DNA from: Solwaraspora sp. WMMD1047
Lineage (GTDB): Bacteria > Actinomycetota > Actinomycetes > Mycobacteriales > Micromonosporaceae
Length of the DNA stretch: 64,000 nucleotides
NCBI RefSeq assembly: GCF_029626155.1
Contig: NZ_JARUBL010000001.1
Coordinates: 6,042,501 to 6,106,500 of the forward strand
Direction of reading: 5' to 3'
Shown here: positions 26,787-37,835 of the stretch, piece after piece
Layout of the letters: every line of letters starts with the position of its first letter
Numbering within the stretch: the first letter of the stretch is position 1
Position numbers and translations under genes: made by a program
The notes under the pieces: generated by a model
What the model was told of the DNA's origin: nothing
The model's database searches: none
What the model saw: the letters and a program-made list of their open reading frames with translations, nothing else

Positions 26787-28133
26787 ATGACGAAACCACC
26801 CGGTACCACGACGGTCTCGACCCCGGGTCAGGCCGGCAACGACCGGCCGGCCGGCGACGTCGAGCCGGCCGACCGCACCGGACCGGCCGACCAGGCCGGC
26901 GAGTCACCCGACCGCAACCCGACCGACAGCGGCAGCCCGGTCGACGAGCCGGCCGACGGCGGGTCCGCCGATAACGGGTCGCCCGAGGACGGGTCGGTCG
27001 AGGACGGGTCGGTCGAGGACGGGTCGGTCGAGGACGGGTCGGTCGAGGACGGGTCGGTCGACGGCGACGGGGCCGGCGGGGCGGCGGCTACCGGTGCGGA
27101 CCGGCCGGGTGACGGCGAACGCAGCCGGGACCGGTCCCGGTTCGCGCCCGGGGCGATCTGGCTCGCCCTGCTCTCGGTCGCCTGGCTCGCCGCGATGCTC
27201 TGGGCGGCGCAGCGTAGCATCTCCTTCTCCGGTGCCCACTCGATCGCGATCACGACCACCGCGTACGCGTTGCCAGGGGTGATCTCGGCCGGCCTGGTCG
27301 GCGGCGCCGCGGTGAGTCTGCTGGTGGCGAACCTGCTCAGCCGCCGGGGCGTACCCGGTGCCAGCGCGCGGTTCGCGGCGGCCGTCGGCGCCGGCCTGCT
27401 CACCGGGGTGCTGGCCGCCCTGGCGGTCGGCCCCGGCTCGGGCGCCGGCTCCGCCGAGATGCTGCTGGCCGCCACCACGGCGGCGGCCGCCACGGTGGGC
27501 GGGATCGCCGGTGGGGTCCGGGCCATCCAGGTGGTCGGCGCCCTGGTCGCCGCCGCGCTGGCTGTCTTCGCCGTCAGCTTCGCGGTGGAGCTCTTCCGCG
27601 ACCCGCTGCTCGATCTCTACGGTGCCGGCGAGTCCGCCGCGTCGCAGTCGAACGCCCTGCGCTGGTCGGCCCGGACCGCCTCGCTCTGCGGCGGACTGGC
27701 CGCCGGCGGTGTCGCCTTCGCCTATCTGCGCCGGGCCGGGCGACGGACTTCCGGTGCGGGCAGCCGGCCACGCTGGTCGCACTACCTGTTGGCCGGTGCC
27801 GGACCCGGGCTGCTGCTCCTGGTGGCCGAGGTGATCATCTGGACCGGGGGTGCGCGGGTGCTGGACCTGGCCGGCGGACTCAGCGAGGCCGACGCCGTGG
27901 CGCAGAGCATGCTGGGGGTCTCCCGGGTCGATCACGCGCTGCTCGTGCTCTTCGTCGGCGCCCTCACCGCGATCATCATTCTCGGCCGGACCCTGCCACC
28001 CGCCAGCGCCCGACCCGCCGCCGACATCGACGCGGCCGGAGCCGAGCCGCAGGCGGCCGGAGCACAGCCACCGGCCGCTCCGGGTCAGCAGATCTCGCCC
28101 AGCTCCGACACGTCGTACCACTCCAGGTCGTGA
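26787..28133 (+). CDS. multi-pass membrane protein with repeat-rich N-terminus
   Basis: 448 residues. A disordered, acidic N-terminus (about 1-115) contains five EDGSV repeats. Then come several membrane helices (six or more, from [20 protein letters not shown] to [20 protein letters not shown]) and an Ala/Pro-rich tail. It is a member of a family restricted to Micromonosporaceae-like genomes as far as I can tell, with no known function. The 3' end overlaps the convergent DUF6912 gene by 49 bp. Confidence 0.75.
   Translation: MTKPPGTTTVSTPGQAGNDRPAGDVEPADRTGPADQAGESPDRNPTDSGSPVDEPADGGSADNGSPEDGSVEDGSVEDGSVEDGSVEDGSVDGDGAGGAAATGADRPGDGERSRDRSRFAPGAIWLALLSVAWLAAMLWAAQRSISFSGAHSIAITTTAYALPGVISAGLVGGAAVSLLVANLLSRRGVPGASARFAAAVGAGLLTGVLAALAVGPGSGAGSAEMLLAATTAAAATVGGIAGGVRAIQVVGALVAAALAVFAVSFAVELFRDPLLDLYGAGESAASQSNALRWSARTASLCGGLAAGGVAFAYLRRAGRRTSGAGSRPRWSHYLLAGAGPGLLLLVAEVIIWTGGARVLDLAGGLSEADAVAQSMLGVSRVDHALLVLFVGALTAIIILGRTLPPASARPAADIDAAGAEPQAAGAQPPAAPGQQISPSSDTSYHSRS
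26985..27059 (+). repeat. 15-bp tandem repeat encoding EDGSV
   Basis: Five exact copies of GAGGACGGGTCGGTC inside the coding sequence. In-frame, so copy-number changes would alter only the length of the acidic linker. Confidence 0.95.
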
Positions 28134-28585
28134 TCCTCCGCCCCGTCCACGACGAACTGCGCGTCCGGGTCGCCGGCCAACGCCTCCTCGACCACCGTCG
28201 CGGCCGCGTCGATGTCGTCGGCCGCGTCGGCCGCGTCGGTGTGGATCGCGGCGACGGCCGCGATCGGGACCACGCCGGTCAGCGGGACGGTGCTTGAGCC
28301 GAGCTCCTGCGCGCCCCGGCCGACCTGACTGGACGGCAGATCGGCGGAGACGACCACCCGGCGGCGGGGCGCCGCGGGATCGGCCCGCAGCAGCCGGAGC
28401 GCCTCCTGGGCGGCCCGGGTGAAGGCAACGTACTCCAACTCCTCCTCGTCGCCCTCCACGTACCACTCGCGCAACGCGGGGGTGACCGCGTGCGCCTCGG
28501 CCGCCTCGATCTCGCCGCGTTTGCGTAGTTCGGAGAGGATCGGCACGGTGGCCGCAATGTAGACCCGGACGACCTCGACTGGCAC
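28085..28585 (-). CDS. DUF6912-family protein
   Basis: 166 residues from GTG 28585 ([20 protein letters not shown]), preceded by GGGGGAGAT. The N-terminal [20 protein letters not shown] and [20 protein letters not shown] fit the actinobacterial DUF6912 family. The C-terminal half is acidic and predicted alpha/beta, ending [16 protein letters not shown]. Function unknown. It overlaps the convergent membrane-protein gene by 49 bp. Confidence 0.75.
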   Translation of the reverse strand: MPVEVVRVYIAATVPILSELRKRGEIEAAEAHAVTPALREWYVEGDEEELEYVAFTRAAQEALRLLRADPAAPRRRVVVSADLPSSQVGRGAQELGSSTVPLTGVVPIAAVAAIHTDAADAADDIDAAATVVEEALAGDPDAQFVVDGAEDHDLEWYDVSELGEIC

Positions 28586-28737
28586 CGTACGATCTCCCCC
28601 GCTCGCGTCGGCGCGCGACGCCGACGGCCGAGACGCCGACCGCGTACGGCGCCGTCCCTGTAGTACACCCGCTGGGCGCCGGGGGGAAGTAGCCGGCCCG
28701 GTGTTTTCGACCCGGGCCGCCAACCCGGGCGGCGCGG

Positions 28738-29226
28738 TCAGGGGCGGTCCGGCGTGATCGACGGTTCGGCTGGTCCGACCGGCGCGGTCAGCGGGTCGGC
28801 CGGCCGGCTGTGCCGGCCATCCCCGGTAACGACCGGGAAGCCCTCCCGGATCCAGTACTCGATGCCGCCGATCATCTCCTTGACCCGGAAGCCCCGGCTG
28901 GCCAGTGCATGGGCGGCCCGGGTGGCGCCGTCGCACCCCGGTCCCCAGCAGTAGGTGACCACCGGCACGGCCGGGTCCAGCAGCTGCGCCGCGCGGACCG
29001 GGATCACCGAGGTGGGCAGGTGGATCGCCCCCGGGATGTGTCCCTGCCGCCAGCCGGGCAGGGTGCGGCTGTCGACCAGCTGGAAGCCGGGGTCGCCGGA
29101 GGCGAGCGCGGCCCGGACGTCGGAGACGTCGGTCTGCGCGGCCAGCTTCGCCGCGAACCAGGCCGCGGCGTGGTCGGGGGCGGCCGGCGGCGGGGCCAGC
29201 GCCGGGTGGCACGGTGGCGTCGTCAT
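28738..29226 (-). CDS. rhodanese-domain protein
   Basis: 162 residues, one rhodanese domain. [20 protein letters not shown] matches the domain start, and the active-site Cys is in [16 protein letters not shown], with a second Cys in the loop. [17 protein letters not shown] ends the domain. It may transfer sulfur or handle thiols. The N-terminus is Pro/Ala-rich and lacks a clear signal peptide. The gene stands alone, divergent from the Lrp regulator. Confidence 0.88.
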   Translation of the reverse strand: MTTPPCHPALAPPPAAPDHAAAWFAAKLAAQTDVSDVRAALASGDPGFQLVDSRTLPGWRQGHIPGAIHLPTSVIPVRAAQLLDPAVPVVTYCWGPGCDGATRAAHALASRGFRVKEMIGGIEYWIREGFPVVTGDGRHSRPADPLTAPVGPAEPSITPDRP

Positions 29227-29319
29227 GACGTCGACGGTACGAGCGACAGCGGCGCGACGGAACGGCGGATCAACGGCACTTCCGCGCCTGCACCACGAAT
29301 CTGACGGTAGATTGCGGGA

Positions 29320-29799
29320 ATGCCCGCTGAATCCCCTGTACTCGATTCAATCGACTGGCGGATCCTCGCCGCGCTACAGCGCGACGGGCGGTTGAGCTTC
29401 GCCGACCTGGCGCGGCTGGTGGCGATGTCACCGAGCGCGGTCACCGAGCGGGTCCGGCGGCTGGAGGAGAGCGGCGTGATCGCCGGCTACCGGGCGGTGG
29501 TGGTCCCCGAACGAGTCGGGCTGCAGATCATGGCCTTCGTCCGGCTCCGGTACCCGACCGGCAACTACCGTCCCTTCACCGCGCTGCTGGACTCCACCCC
29601 CGAGATCATCGAGGCACATCACGTGACCGGGGAGGACTGCTTCATCCTCAAGGTCGTCGCCCGGTCGATGCGTCATCTGGAGGAGGTCACCGGCCGGATC
29701 AGCGGGCTCGGTGGGGTGACCACCAGCGTGGTGTACTCCAGCCCGCTGGTCGGCCGGGACCTGGCAGTGGAGAATGGCGGGCAGCCGGCGGCAAACTGA
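29320..29799 (+). CDS. Lrp/AsnC-family transcriptional regulator
   Basis: 159 residues. The N-terminal HTH (about 7-65) reads LDSIDWRILAALQRDGRLSF to MSPSAVTERVRRLEESGVIA. The C-terminal RAM domain includes RAVVVPERVGLQIMAFVRL, EIIEAHHVTGEDCFILKVV and VTTSVVYSSPLVGRDL. Such proteins respond to amino acids and commonly regulate neighbouring metabolic genes. It is divergent from the rhodanese gene. A GC-rich palindrome after the stop may end its transcript. Confidence 0.93.
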   Translation: MPAESPVLDSIDWRILAALQRDGRLSFADLARLVAMSPSAVTERVRRLEESGVIAGYRAVVVPERVGLQIMAFVRLRYPTGNYRPFTALLDSTPEIIEAHHVTGEDCFILKVVARSMRHLEEVTGRISGLGGVTTSVVYSSPLVGRDLAVENGGQPAAN

Positions 29800-29812
29800 A
29801 GCAAACGGTGAT

Positions 29813-29834
29813 CACCGGGAGCCGGCTCCCGGTG
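29813..29834. terminator. perfect 22-bp palindrome, candidate terminator
   Basis: CACCGGGAGCCGGCTCCCGGTG is fully self-complementary and lies 14 bp after the Lrp-type gene stop. No U-run follows. A protein-binding site is the alternative. Confidence 0.45.
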
Positions 29835-29878
29835 GCCCTCGATCCCCGGGTCGGCCCGACTAGCGGTGGGAGTTCCGC

Positions 29879-30112
29879 GTGGAGCCCAGGTTCCTGCAGC
29901 TTTCCGAGGTGGCCAACGAGCTCAACGTCTCCGACTCGCAGGTCTACCACATGGTCCGCAGCGGCGAACTGCCCGCGATAAAGATCGGCGGCCGGGGGCA
30001 GTGGCGGGTCGAGCGGGCCAGGCTGGAGGAGTACATCCAGCACAAGTACGCCGAGACCGCCCAGTGGGTCCGCGAGAACCCGCTCGCCGACCGCGAGCCG
30101 GACGCCGGATAG
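29879..30112 (+). CDS. small helix-turn-helix DNA-binding protein (excisionase/MerR-like)
   Basis: 77 residues from GTG 29879. FLQLSEVANELNVSDSQVYH and LPAIKIGGRGQWRVERARLEEYI, read in order, form the winged-helix domain of excisionase-type HTH proteins. The tail (HKYAETAQWVREN) is charged. Despite the name, such proteins on the chromosome often regulate genes rather than excise DNA. It is conserved near secA in relatives, so a housekeeping regulatory role is likely. No clear target is seen. Confidence 0.8.
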   Translation: MEPRFLQLSEVANELNVSDSQVYHMVRSGELPAIKIGGRGQWRVERARLEEYIQHKYAETAQWVRENPLADREPDAG

Positions 30113-30335
30113 CGGCCCCGCCTCCCCTCGTTCCCCGCTCGTTCCCCCCTCTCCCCGCTCGTTCTCCCCTCTCGCCGTTCGTTTCCCTCAGCCGCCGGGC
30201 TCCCCTCTCCCGCCCGGCGGCGCTGGATCACGCCCGGAGGCATTGACGGCTGCCTTTCATCGGGCCAAACTGGAGTCAGCTGAAGGCAAACGAAAGCAAA
30301 CGCAAGATCAATCATCCAGGATCTTGGAGGATCGG

Positions 30336-31160
30336 ATGGTGGCAACGACCGCGCGGGCCCGACAGCCCGTCCGACCCCGGGTGCTGTTGCGGGCCGTACC
30401 GGCACTCGATCCGCCCTACGAGGACGAGACGGACCCGGTCCGGTGGTCGTTCGGCCCCGACGGCGCGCGATTCGACCCCGGGCAACTCGCGTTGCAGCTG
30501 TCTGTGGCCTCCGACGCGACCGGCATCGCCATGCCCGGACCGCCGCCACCGGACGGCCGGCGCGACACCGTCGCGGCACCGACCACCTCGACACCACTGG
30601 CGGCACTGGCCACGGCAACCGCTCCAGCACCATCGGGCGCGGCGACACCCGGCGCGGCAGCAGGCACGGCGGCACCGGGCGTGGCGACACCCGGCGCGGC
30701 ATCGGGCACGGTGACGCCCGTCGCGGCGCTGGCCACGGCGACGCCGGAGGCGGAGCGGGCCGCCCGGCGGTTCCTGGGCTGTTGCCTGGAGGTGCTCAAC
30801 GGGTACCGGCCGGCGGCACAGCTGCGGCCGTTGCTCGCTCCGGCCGGCGCCGCCACCATGATCGAGCACCTGGTGCTGGCGACCGGGCTGGTCCCGGCCC
30901 GCCCGCGGGGCCGCCCCGGAACGCCGCCCGGCGCACGCCCCGCGGGCTCGGCCGACCCGGTCCGGCTCAGGAGGTTTCGGGTGTGCGAGCCGGCGGCCGG
31001 CGTCGCCGAGACGGCTGCCGCACTCGGGGTCGCCGGCCGCACCTGGGCGATGGCCTTCCGGCTGGAACGCCGGCGCGGTAGCTGGCTGGGCACCACGGCG
31101 CAGGTCTGGGCGCACCGCGTCCGCGGCGCGACGGACCCCGGGACCGGCCGCACCTGCTGA
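30336..31160 (+). CDS. Rv3235-family protein
   Basis: 274 residues from ATG 30336, chosen for the GGAGG about 6 bases upstream; a TTG at 30243 would add 31 residues. The C-terminal half (about 145-270) is the Rv3235-like domain: ARRFLGCCLEVLNGYRPAAQ, LVLATGLVPARPR, RLRRFRVCEPAAGVAETAAA and RTWAMAFRLERRRGSWLGTT. The middle is an Ala/Gly/Thr-rich low-complexity linker. The position next to secA matches M. tuberculosis Rv3235. No known biochemical function. Confidence 0.85.
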   Translation: MVATTARARQPVRPRVLLRAVPALDPPYEDETDPVRWSFGPDGARFDPGQLALQLSVASDATGIAMPGPPPPDGRRDTVAAPTTSTPLAALATATAPAPSGAATPGAAAGTAAPGVATPGAASGTVTPVAALATATPEAERAARRFLGCCLEVLNGYRPAAQLRPLLAPAGAATMIEHLVLATGLVPARPRGRPGTPPGARPAGSADPVRLRRFRVCEPAAGVAETAAALGVAGRTWAMAFRLERRRGSWLGTTAQVWAHRVRGATDPGTGRTC

Positions 31161-31197
31161 CCGGGGACCAGCTTCGACCGGTGAGTCACCGCGTGCC

Positions 31198-31320
31198 GAG
31201 GACCCCATCTCATGACCGGCCGCCGTGCAGGGGACCCCTCTCCCAGGATCGGCCGCCGTGCAGAGGACCCCGATTCCGGGATCGGCCCCCGCGCGGAGGA
31301 CCCGATCCCAGGATCAGCCG
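31198..31320. repeat. 33-bp imperfect tandem repeat, about 3.7 copies
   Basis: Units begin GAGGACCCC (or GGGGACCCC) and carry a GATCGGCC core in the middle, with 32- to 33-bp spacing, between the convergent Rv3235-family and secA genes. Copies differ by several bases. No ORF of interest crosses it. Confidence 0.7.
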
Positions 31321-31330
31321 GGTGTCGGGG

Positions 31331-34192
<2,862 letters not shown>

Positions 34193-34363
34193 GGATCAAC
34201 GCTCCCCTAGACGGTCTGCCGAACCATCGTAGGCGCATCGTCGCCGCAACCGTGAGCCACGGCGCAGGCTGGCGGCCGGGAAGCGGACAAAACCCCCAGC
34301 AATCTGCGAACAGCGCGAAGAATCCGGTTACGCCGTGCGCGAACCCTCCGGCACGATGGCCAG

Positions 34364-35767
34364 ATGGAGCGGGTGGAGATCAACGAGGGTGGTCTGCTGC
34401 TGCGGCCCTGGGCGGCGCCCGACGCGGCGGCCGTCCACCGGGCCTGCCAGGATCCGGACATCCAGCGCTGGACCTCCGTGCCCACCCCCTACCTGCGCGA
34501 ACACGCCATCGACTTCGTGACCGTGCGCGCCGCCGACGCTTGGACCCACGGGCACAGCGCCCCGTTCGCGGTCTGCGACGCCGCCACCGGTGAGCTGCTC
34601 GGCTCCTGCGGACTGGTCACGATCGACCCCCGGCTGAAATCCGGCGAGATCGGCTACTGGACGGCGCCCTGGGCCCGCGGGCGGGGGGTGACCGTCCGGG
34701 CGACCCGGGCCGTGTGCCGGTGGGCGTTCGAGCAGCTCGGCCTGCGGCGGATCATCTGGCAGGCGGCGCTGGGCAACCACGCCTCCCGGCTGGTCGCCCT
34801 GCGGGCCGGCTTCCGGGTCGAGGGCCGGCTCCGACGGGCTGACACCCGGCCCGGAGAGCCGCCGGACGGCTGGATCGGCTCGCTGCTCCCGGCCGACCTG
34901 GCCGCGCCCCCGGACGCGGAGCCCCGCGACCAGCCCGGTCACCACCCGGGCCCGGAGCCACGGCAACGTCCGGGCGGCGGGGCGATGACCGGGCGGCGGA
35001 CCCCGTTCGCCGGGCGGGGCTCGATGCTGGCCCGGCGGGCCGCCGTCTTCGGCCACGACCAACCGGTTCTCTTCGCCACCGCCCGGCCGGCGGGCACCCC
35101 GGGCCAGCCGGAGCCGGCCGGGGAGATCAGACTGCGCGCACCGGAGCCGAAGGACGTGCCGGAGATCGTGACCGCCTGCCGGGATCCGGAGACGGTCCGC
35201 TGGGTCGACCTGCCGGACCCCTACCTGGCCAGCGACGCCGAGGGCTTCGTGACCGGGTACGCCCCGACCCTGTGGGCCGGCGGCGACGGCGCGGTCTTCA
35301 CCATCGCCGACCACTCCGACCGGTACGCGGGCACCATCGCGCTGCGCCTGTCACCGGCGGACCCCGCCGTCGCCGACGTCGGCGTACTCGTCGCGCCGCA
35401 CGCCCGGGGGCGGGGCCACTGTGCGGCGGCACTCGCCGCGGTCTGCGCCTGGGGCTGCACCACGCTGGGGCTGGCCCGGATCGAGTGGAAGGCGCAGGTC
35501 GGTAACCTGGCGTCCCGGCGGGCCGCCGAGCGGGCCGGCTTCGTCATCGAGGGGGTGGCCCGGGGCGGCCTGAGTCACCGGGGAAGCCGCCGCGACGCCT
35601 GGCTCGGCGCGTTCGTGCCCGAGGCGGCCGGCGTCCCCGGGGCGGCCGGCGTCCCCGGGGCGGCCGGCGTCCCCGGGGCGGCCGGCGTACCCGGGGCGGC
35701 CGGCGTACCCGGGGCGGCCGGATCGGCACCGGTGGCGCGGGGCGCCGGGGAAACCGCCGCCGGCTGA
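34364..35767 (+). CDS. tandem GNAT N-acetyltransferase protein (two domains)
   Basis: 467 residues. The first GNAT domain spans about residues 1-170 (LLLRPWAAPDAAAVHRACQD, GEIGYWTAPWARGRGVTVRA and IIWQAALGNHASRLVALRAG), the second about 235-425 (IRLRAPEPKDVPEIVTACRD, VGVLVAPHARGRGHCAAALA and IEWKAQVGNLASRRAAERAG). Both resemble RimJ/RimL-type protein N-acetyltransferases. The tail holds five AAGVPG repeats. Acceptor unknown. The neighbouring downstream gene has the same architecture, so both are likely derived from one ancestor. Confidence 0.87.
   Translation: MERVEINEGGLLLRPWAAPDAAAVHRACQDPDIQRWTSVPTPYLREHAIDFVTVRAADAWTHGHSAPFAVCDAATGELLGSCGLVTIDPRLKSGEIGYWTAPWARGRGVTVRATRAVCRWAFEQLGLRRIIWQAALGNHASRLVALRAGFRVEGRLRRADTRPGEPPDGWIGSLLPADLAAPPDAEPRDQPGHHPGPEPRQRPGGGAMTGRRTPFAGRGSMLARRAAVFGHDQPVLFATARPAGTPGQPEPAGEIRLRAPEPKDVPEIVTACRDPETVRWVDLPDPYLASDAEGFVTGYAPTLWAGGDGAVFTIADHSDRYAGTIALRLSPADPAVADVGVLVAPHARGRGHCAAALAAVCAWGCTTLGLARIEWKAQVGNLASRRAAERAGFVIEGVARGGLSHRGSRRDAWLGAFVPEAAGVPGAAGVPGAAGVPGAAGVPGAAGVPGAAGSAPVARGAGETAAG
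35624..35713 (+). repeat. 18-bp tandem repeat encoding AAGVPG
   Basis: Five copies of GCGGCCGGCGTCCCCGGG, the last two with GTACCC in place of GTCCCC, followed by a partial copy. It lies in the C-terminal tail of the first double-GNAT gene and keeps the frame. Confidence 0.95.
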
Positions 35768-35838
35768 CAACCGCCGCCGGCTGCCGGGAGAGCATCGCCT
35801 CCGACTGACGGAAGAACTGACTGACAGGAGAACGACGG

Positions 35839-36951
35839 GTGCGGCCGGAGACCATCGAGACCGACCGGGTGCGGCTGCGGCGTTACCAGGAGACCGACAT
35901 CGCGGACCTGATGGCCGGCTGCGGCGATCCGCTCACCCGGCGGTTCCTGCCGGCTCTGCCCGACCCGTACACCGAGATCGACGCCCGGTGGTGGATCGCC
36001 GACGGATCGGGTGCCGAGTGGGCCGCCGGTGGCGCGGCGTACGCCATCGCCGACCCGGGCAGCGACCGGCTGCTGGGCGGCATCGGGATCGGCAACGTGC
36101 AGCGGCTGCGCGGCCAGGGCGAGGTGGGCTACTGGGTGGCGCCGTGGGCCCGGCGTCAGGGTGTTGCCACGGCCGCCGTGACCGCCCTCGTCGACCGGGC
36201 GTTCGCGACGGGGTTCACCCGGCTGGAACTGCTCACCCACCTGGACAACGGGCCGAGCCAGCGGGTCGCGCTCGCCGCCGGCTTCCAGCGGGAGGGGGTC
36301 CGGCGGGGCGCCGGACCGGGGCGCGGCGGGGGCCGCCGCGACCTGCTCGGCTGGGCCCGGTTGGCGGGCGACCCGGCCGGCCCGACCCCCCGGACCCTGC
36401 CCGACCTGCCCGGCGGGCGGCTGACCGACGGGGTGGTGGTGCTGCGCCCGCTGGCGGCGGCCGACACCGACTTCCTCTTCGCCCTGCAGCGACTCCCCGA
36501 GGTGGTGGCGACGAGCGTTCCGCCGTTGGCCCCGGAGCGGAGCGCCATCGCCGCCAAGTGCGCCGGGGCGGAGAGCAGTTGGCTCGCCGGCAGCCGCGCC
36601 GATCTGGTCATCCTCGACGCCGCCAGCGGCGAGCCGGCGGGCGAGATCGGCCTGTACTACCAGGAGCCGCCGACCGGGCAGGCGATGATCGGCTACGCGA
36701 TGCTGCCAGCCTGGCGCGGGCGCGGCTACCCGACCCGGGCCGCCCGGCTGCTGGCCCGGTGGGCGTTCGACGCCACCGGCATCGCCCGCCTCATCGCCGG
36801 CACCCTGCCGGAGAACACCGGCTCCCAGCGGGTGTTGGAGAAGGCCGGCTTCCAGCGGGAGGGCCACCTACGCGGCCGGCTGCCCGGAATCGCCGGCACC
36901 CGCGTCGACGACATCCTGTACGCCCTACTCCCCACCGACCTCCCTGGCTGA
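35839..36951 (+). CDS. tandem GNAT N-acetyltransferase protein (two domains)
   Basis: 370 residues from GTG 35839, preceded by ACAGGAGAACGAC. The first domain (about 1-180) has ETDRVRLRRYQETDIADLMA, GEVGYWVAPWARRQGVATAA and LLTHLDNGPSQRVALAAGFQ. The second (about 190-365) has GVVVLRPLAAADTDFLFALQ, MIGYAMLPAWRGRGYPTRAA and IAGTLPENTGSQRVLEKAGF. RimJ/RimL-like; acceptor unknown. Two double-GNAT genes in a row on the same strand is an uncommon layout. Confidence 0.87.
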   Translation: MRPETIETDRVRLRRYQETDIADLMAGCGDPLTRRFLPALPDPYTEIDARWWIADGSGAEWAAGGAAYAIADPGSDRLLGGIGIGNVQRLRGQGEVGYWVAPWARRQGVATAAVTALVDRAFATGFTRLELLTHLDNGPSQRVALAAGFQREGVRRGAGPGRGGGRRDLLGWARLAGDPAGPTPRTLPDLPGGRLTDGVVVLRPLAAADTDFLFALQRLPEVVATSVPPLAPERSAIAAKCAGAESSWLAGSRADLVILDAASGEPAGEIGLYYQEPPTGQAMIGYAMLPAWRGRGYPTRAARLLARWAFDATGIARLIAGTLPENTGSQRVLEKAGFQREGHLRGRLPGIAGTRVDDILYALLPTDLPG

Positions 36952-37020
36952 CACTGACCGGTCGGGCAGCGTTGGCAGTTCGGAGAACGCTGGCCGGTCG
37001 CGCAATGCTGAGCTGATCGG

Positions 37021-37278
37021 TCAGCGATCCGACGGGTCGCGGACGAAAACGCCGGCACCGGGCGCTCCGTCCACCAGTCCCCGGGCCTTCAACCAGTCGA
37101 TGGCAGCGCGGACGACCTGACGCGACACGTCGAACTCGGCGCACAGTTCCGTTCCGGAGGGCAGTTTCGTACCCGGTGGATAGGTCCCGGACTGGATCCG
37201 CTGCGTCAGCGCGTCGATGAGTTTCTGTTTCTTGGTGTACGCAGGCATGGGCATGACTTCCGTGGCAGGTACGCCCAT
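37021..37278 (-). CDS. minimal GntR-type regulator (DNA-binding domain only)
   Basis: 85 residues; an internal start at 37245 (MPAYTKKQK) is also possible. The GntR winged helix is complete: KLIDALTQRIQSGTYPPGTK, LPSGTELCAEFDVSRQVVRA and IDWLKARGLVDGAPGAGVFV. There is no effector domain, so it can only bind DNA constitutively or with a partner. It is divergent from the DUF6907-like gene, and a near-perfect palindrome lies between them. Confidence 0.88.
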   Translation of the reverse strand: MGVPATEVMPMPAYTKKQKLIDALTQRIQSGTYPPGTKLPSGTELCAEFDVSRQVVRAAIDWLKARGLVDGAPGAGVFVRDPSDR

Positions 37279-37325
37279 GTGATCACGAGCATCCCGATGC
37301 CGTCAATGTCAAGAGGGAATAGGGC

Positions 37326-37354
37326 TTGACCTGACATGACAGGTAATCTTAGAT
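37326..37354 (+). promoter_or_regulatory. candidate promoter with overlapping GntR operator
   Basis: TTGACC (37326-37331) and TTAGAT (37349-37354) are spaced 17 bp, a plausible -35/-10 for the DUF6907-like gene. The palindrome ACCTGACATGACAGGT (37329-37344) is symmetric except at two central positions, and lies between them. It is probably bound by the adjacent GntR protein to block transcription. Confidence 0.5.
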
Positions 37355-37370
37355 TCAGGGCTGGACGACC

Positions 37371-37766
37371 GTGGCAGGTCGTGATCGCAAGCTGGAGCGG
37401 CCCGGGGTGGAGGTGGCACTCCACTCCCGAGCCTTGACCGGGAAGGAGCCCCGGCCCATAAGGAAACTACCGAATCCCGTCCACCCGCCCTGGTGCCTGC
37501 GCGGCGGCGACTGCATCCCTCCGAGCGACCTGCACCTGTCCCCGCTCGTGAGATTGACGGACCGAGGCGACGAGGTGATCCAGGTACAGCTTGGGCTGTG
37601 GCGGATGGATGTCGGACCGAAGCCGCCTTCCGGTCTTCTGCTTGAACTCTCCGTCGGCTCCGAGGTCAGTCGCTGGCCGATCGGCCTCACCCAGTCCCGC
37701 CGCCTGGCGGAGATGTCTAGCCGGTTACTTCGCCAAGTCGATCCGGTCCCGGCTCAGGCGGCCTGA
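37371..37766 (+). CDS. DUF6907-like small protein
   Basis: 131 residues from GTG 37371, about 10 bases after the likely transcription start, so translation may be near-leaderless. NPVHPPWCLRGGDC is a Cys-containing cluster seen in actinobacterial DUF6907 proteins, followed by a beta-rich segment (DEVIQVQLGLWRMD, SGLLLELSVGSEVSRWPIGL) and a helix with LAEMSSRLLRQ. No function is known. It is paired with the minimal GntR regulator. Confidence 0.6.
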   Translation: MAGRDRKLERPGVEVALHSRALTGKEPRPIRKLPNPVHPPWCLRGGDCIPPSDLHLSPLVRLTDRGDEVIQVQLGLWRMDVGPKPPSGLLLELSVGSEVSRWPIGLTQSRRLAEMSSRLLRQVDPVPAQAA

Positions 37767-37789
37767 ACCGGAGGCAATCAGCGCAACGG

Positions 37790-37824
37790 CGCGCTGGGCG
37801 CGGCCGGCGGGCCGGCCCAGCGCG
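37790..37824. terminator. bidirectional hairpin between convergent genes
   Basis: CGCGCTGGGC (37790-37799) pairs exactly with 37815-37824. It lies between the ends of the DUF6907-like and hpf genes, so it may terminate both. Confidence 0.6.
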
Positions 37825-37835
37825 AACCGCACCGG

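Noticed and set aside
31198-31320. CRISPR array at the 33-bp repeat
   Set aside because: Units directly abut each other and are degenerate, with no unique spacers and no cas genes anywhere in the window.
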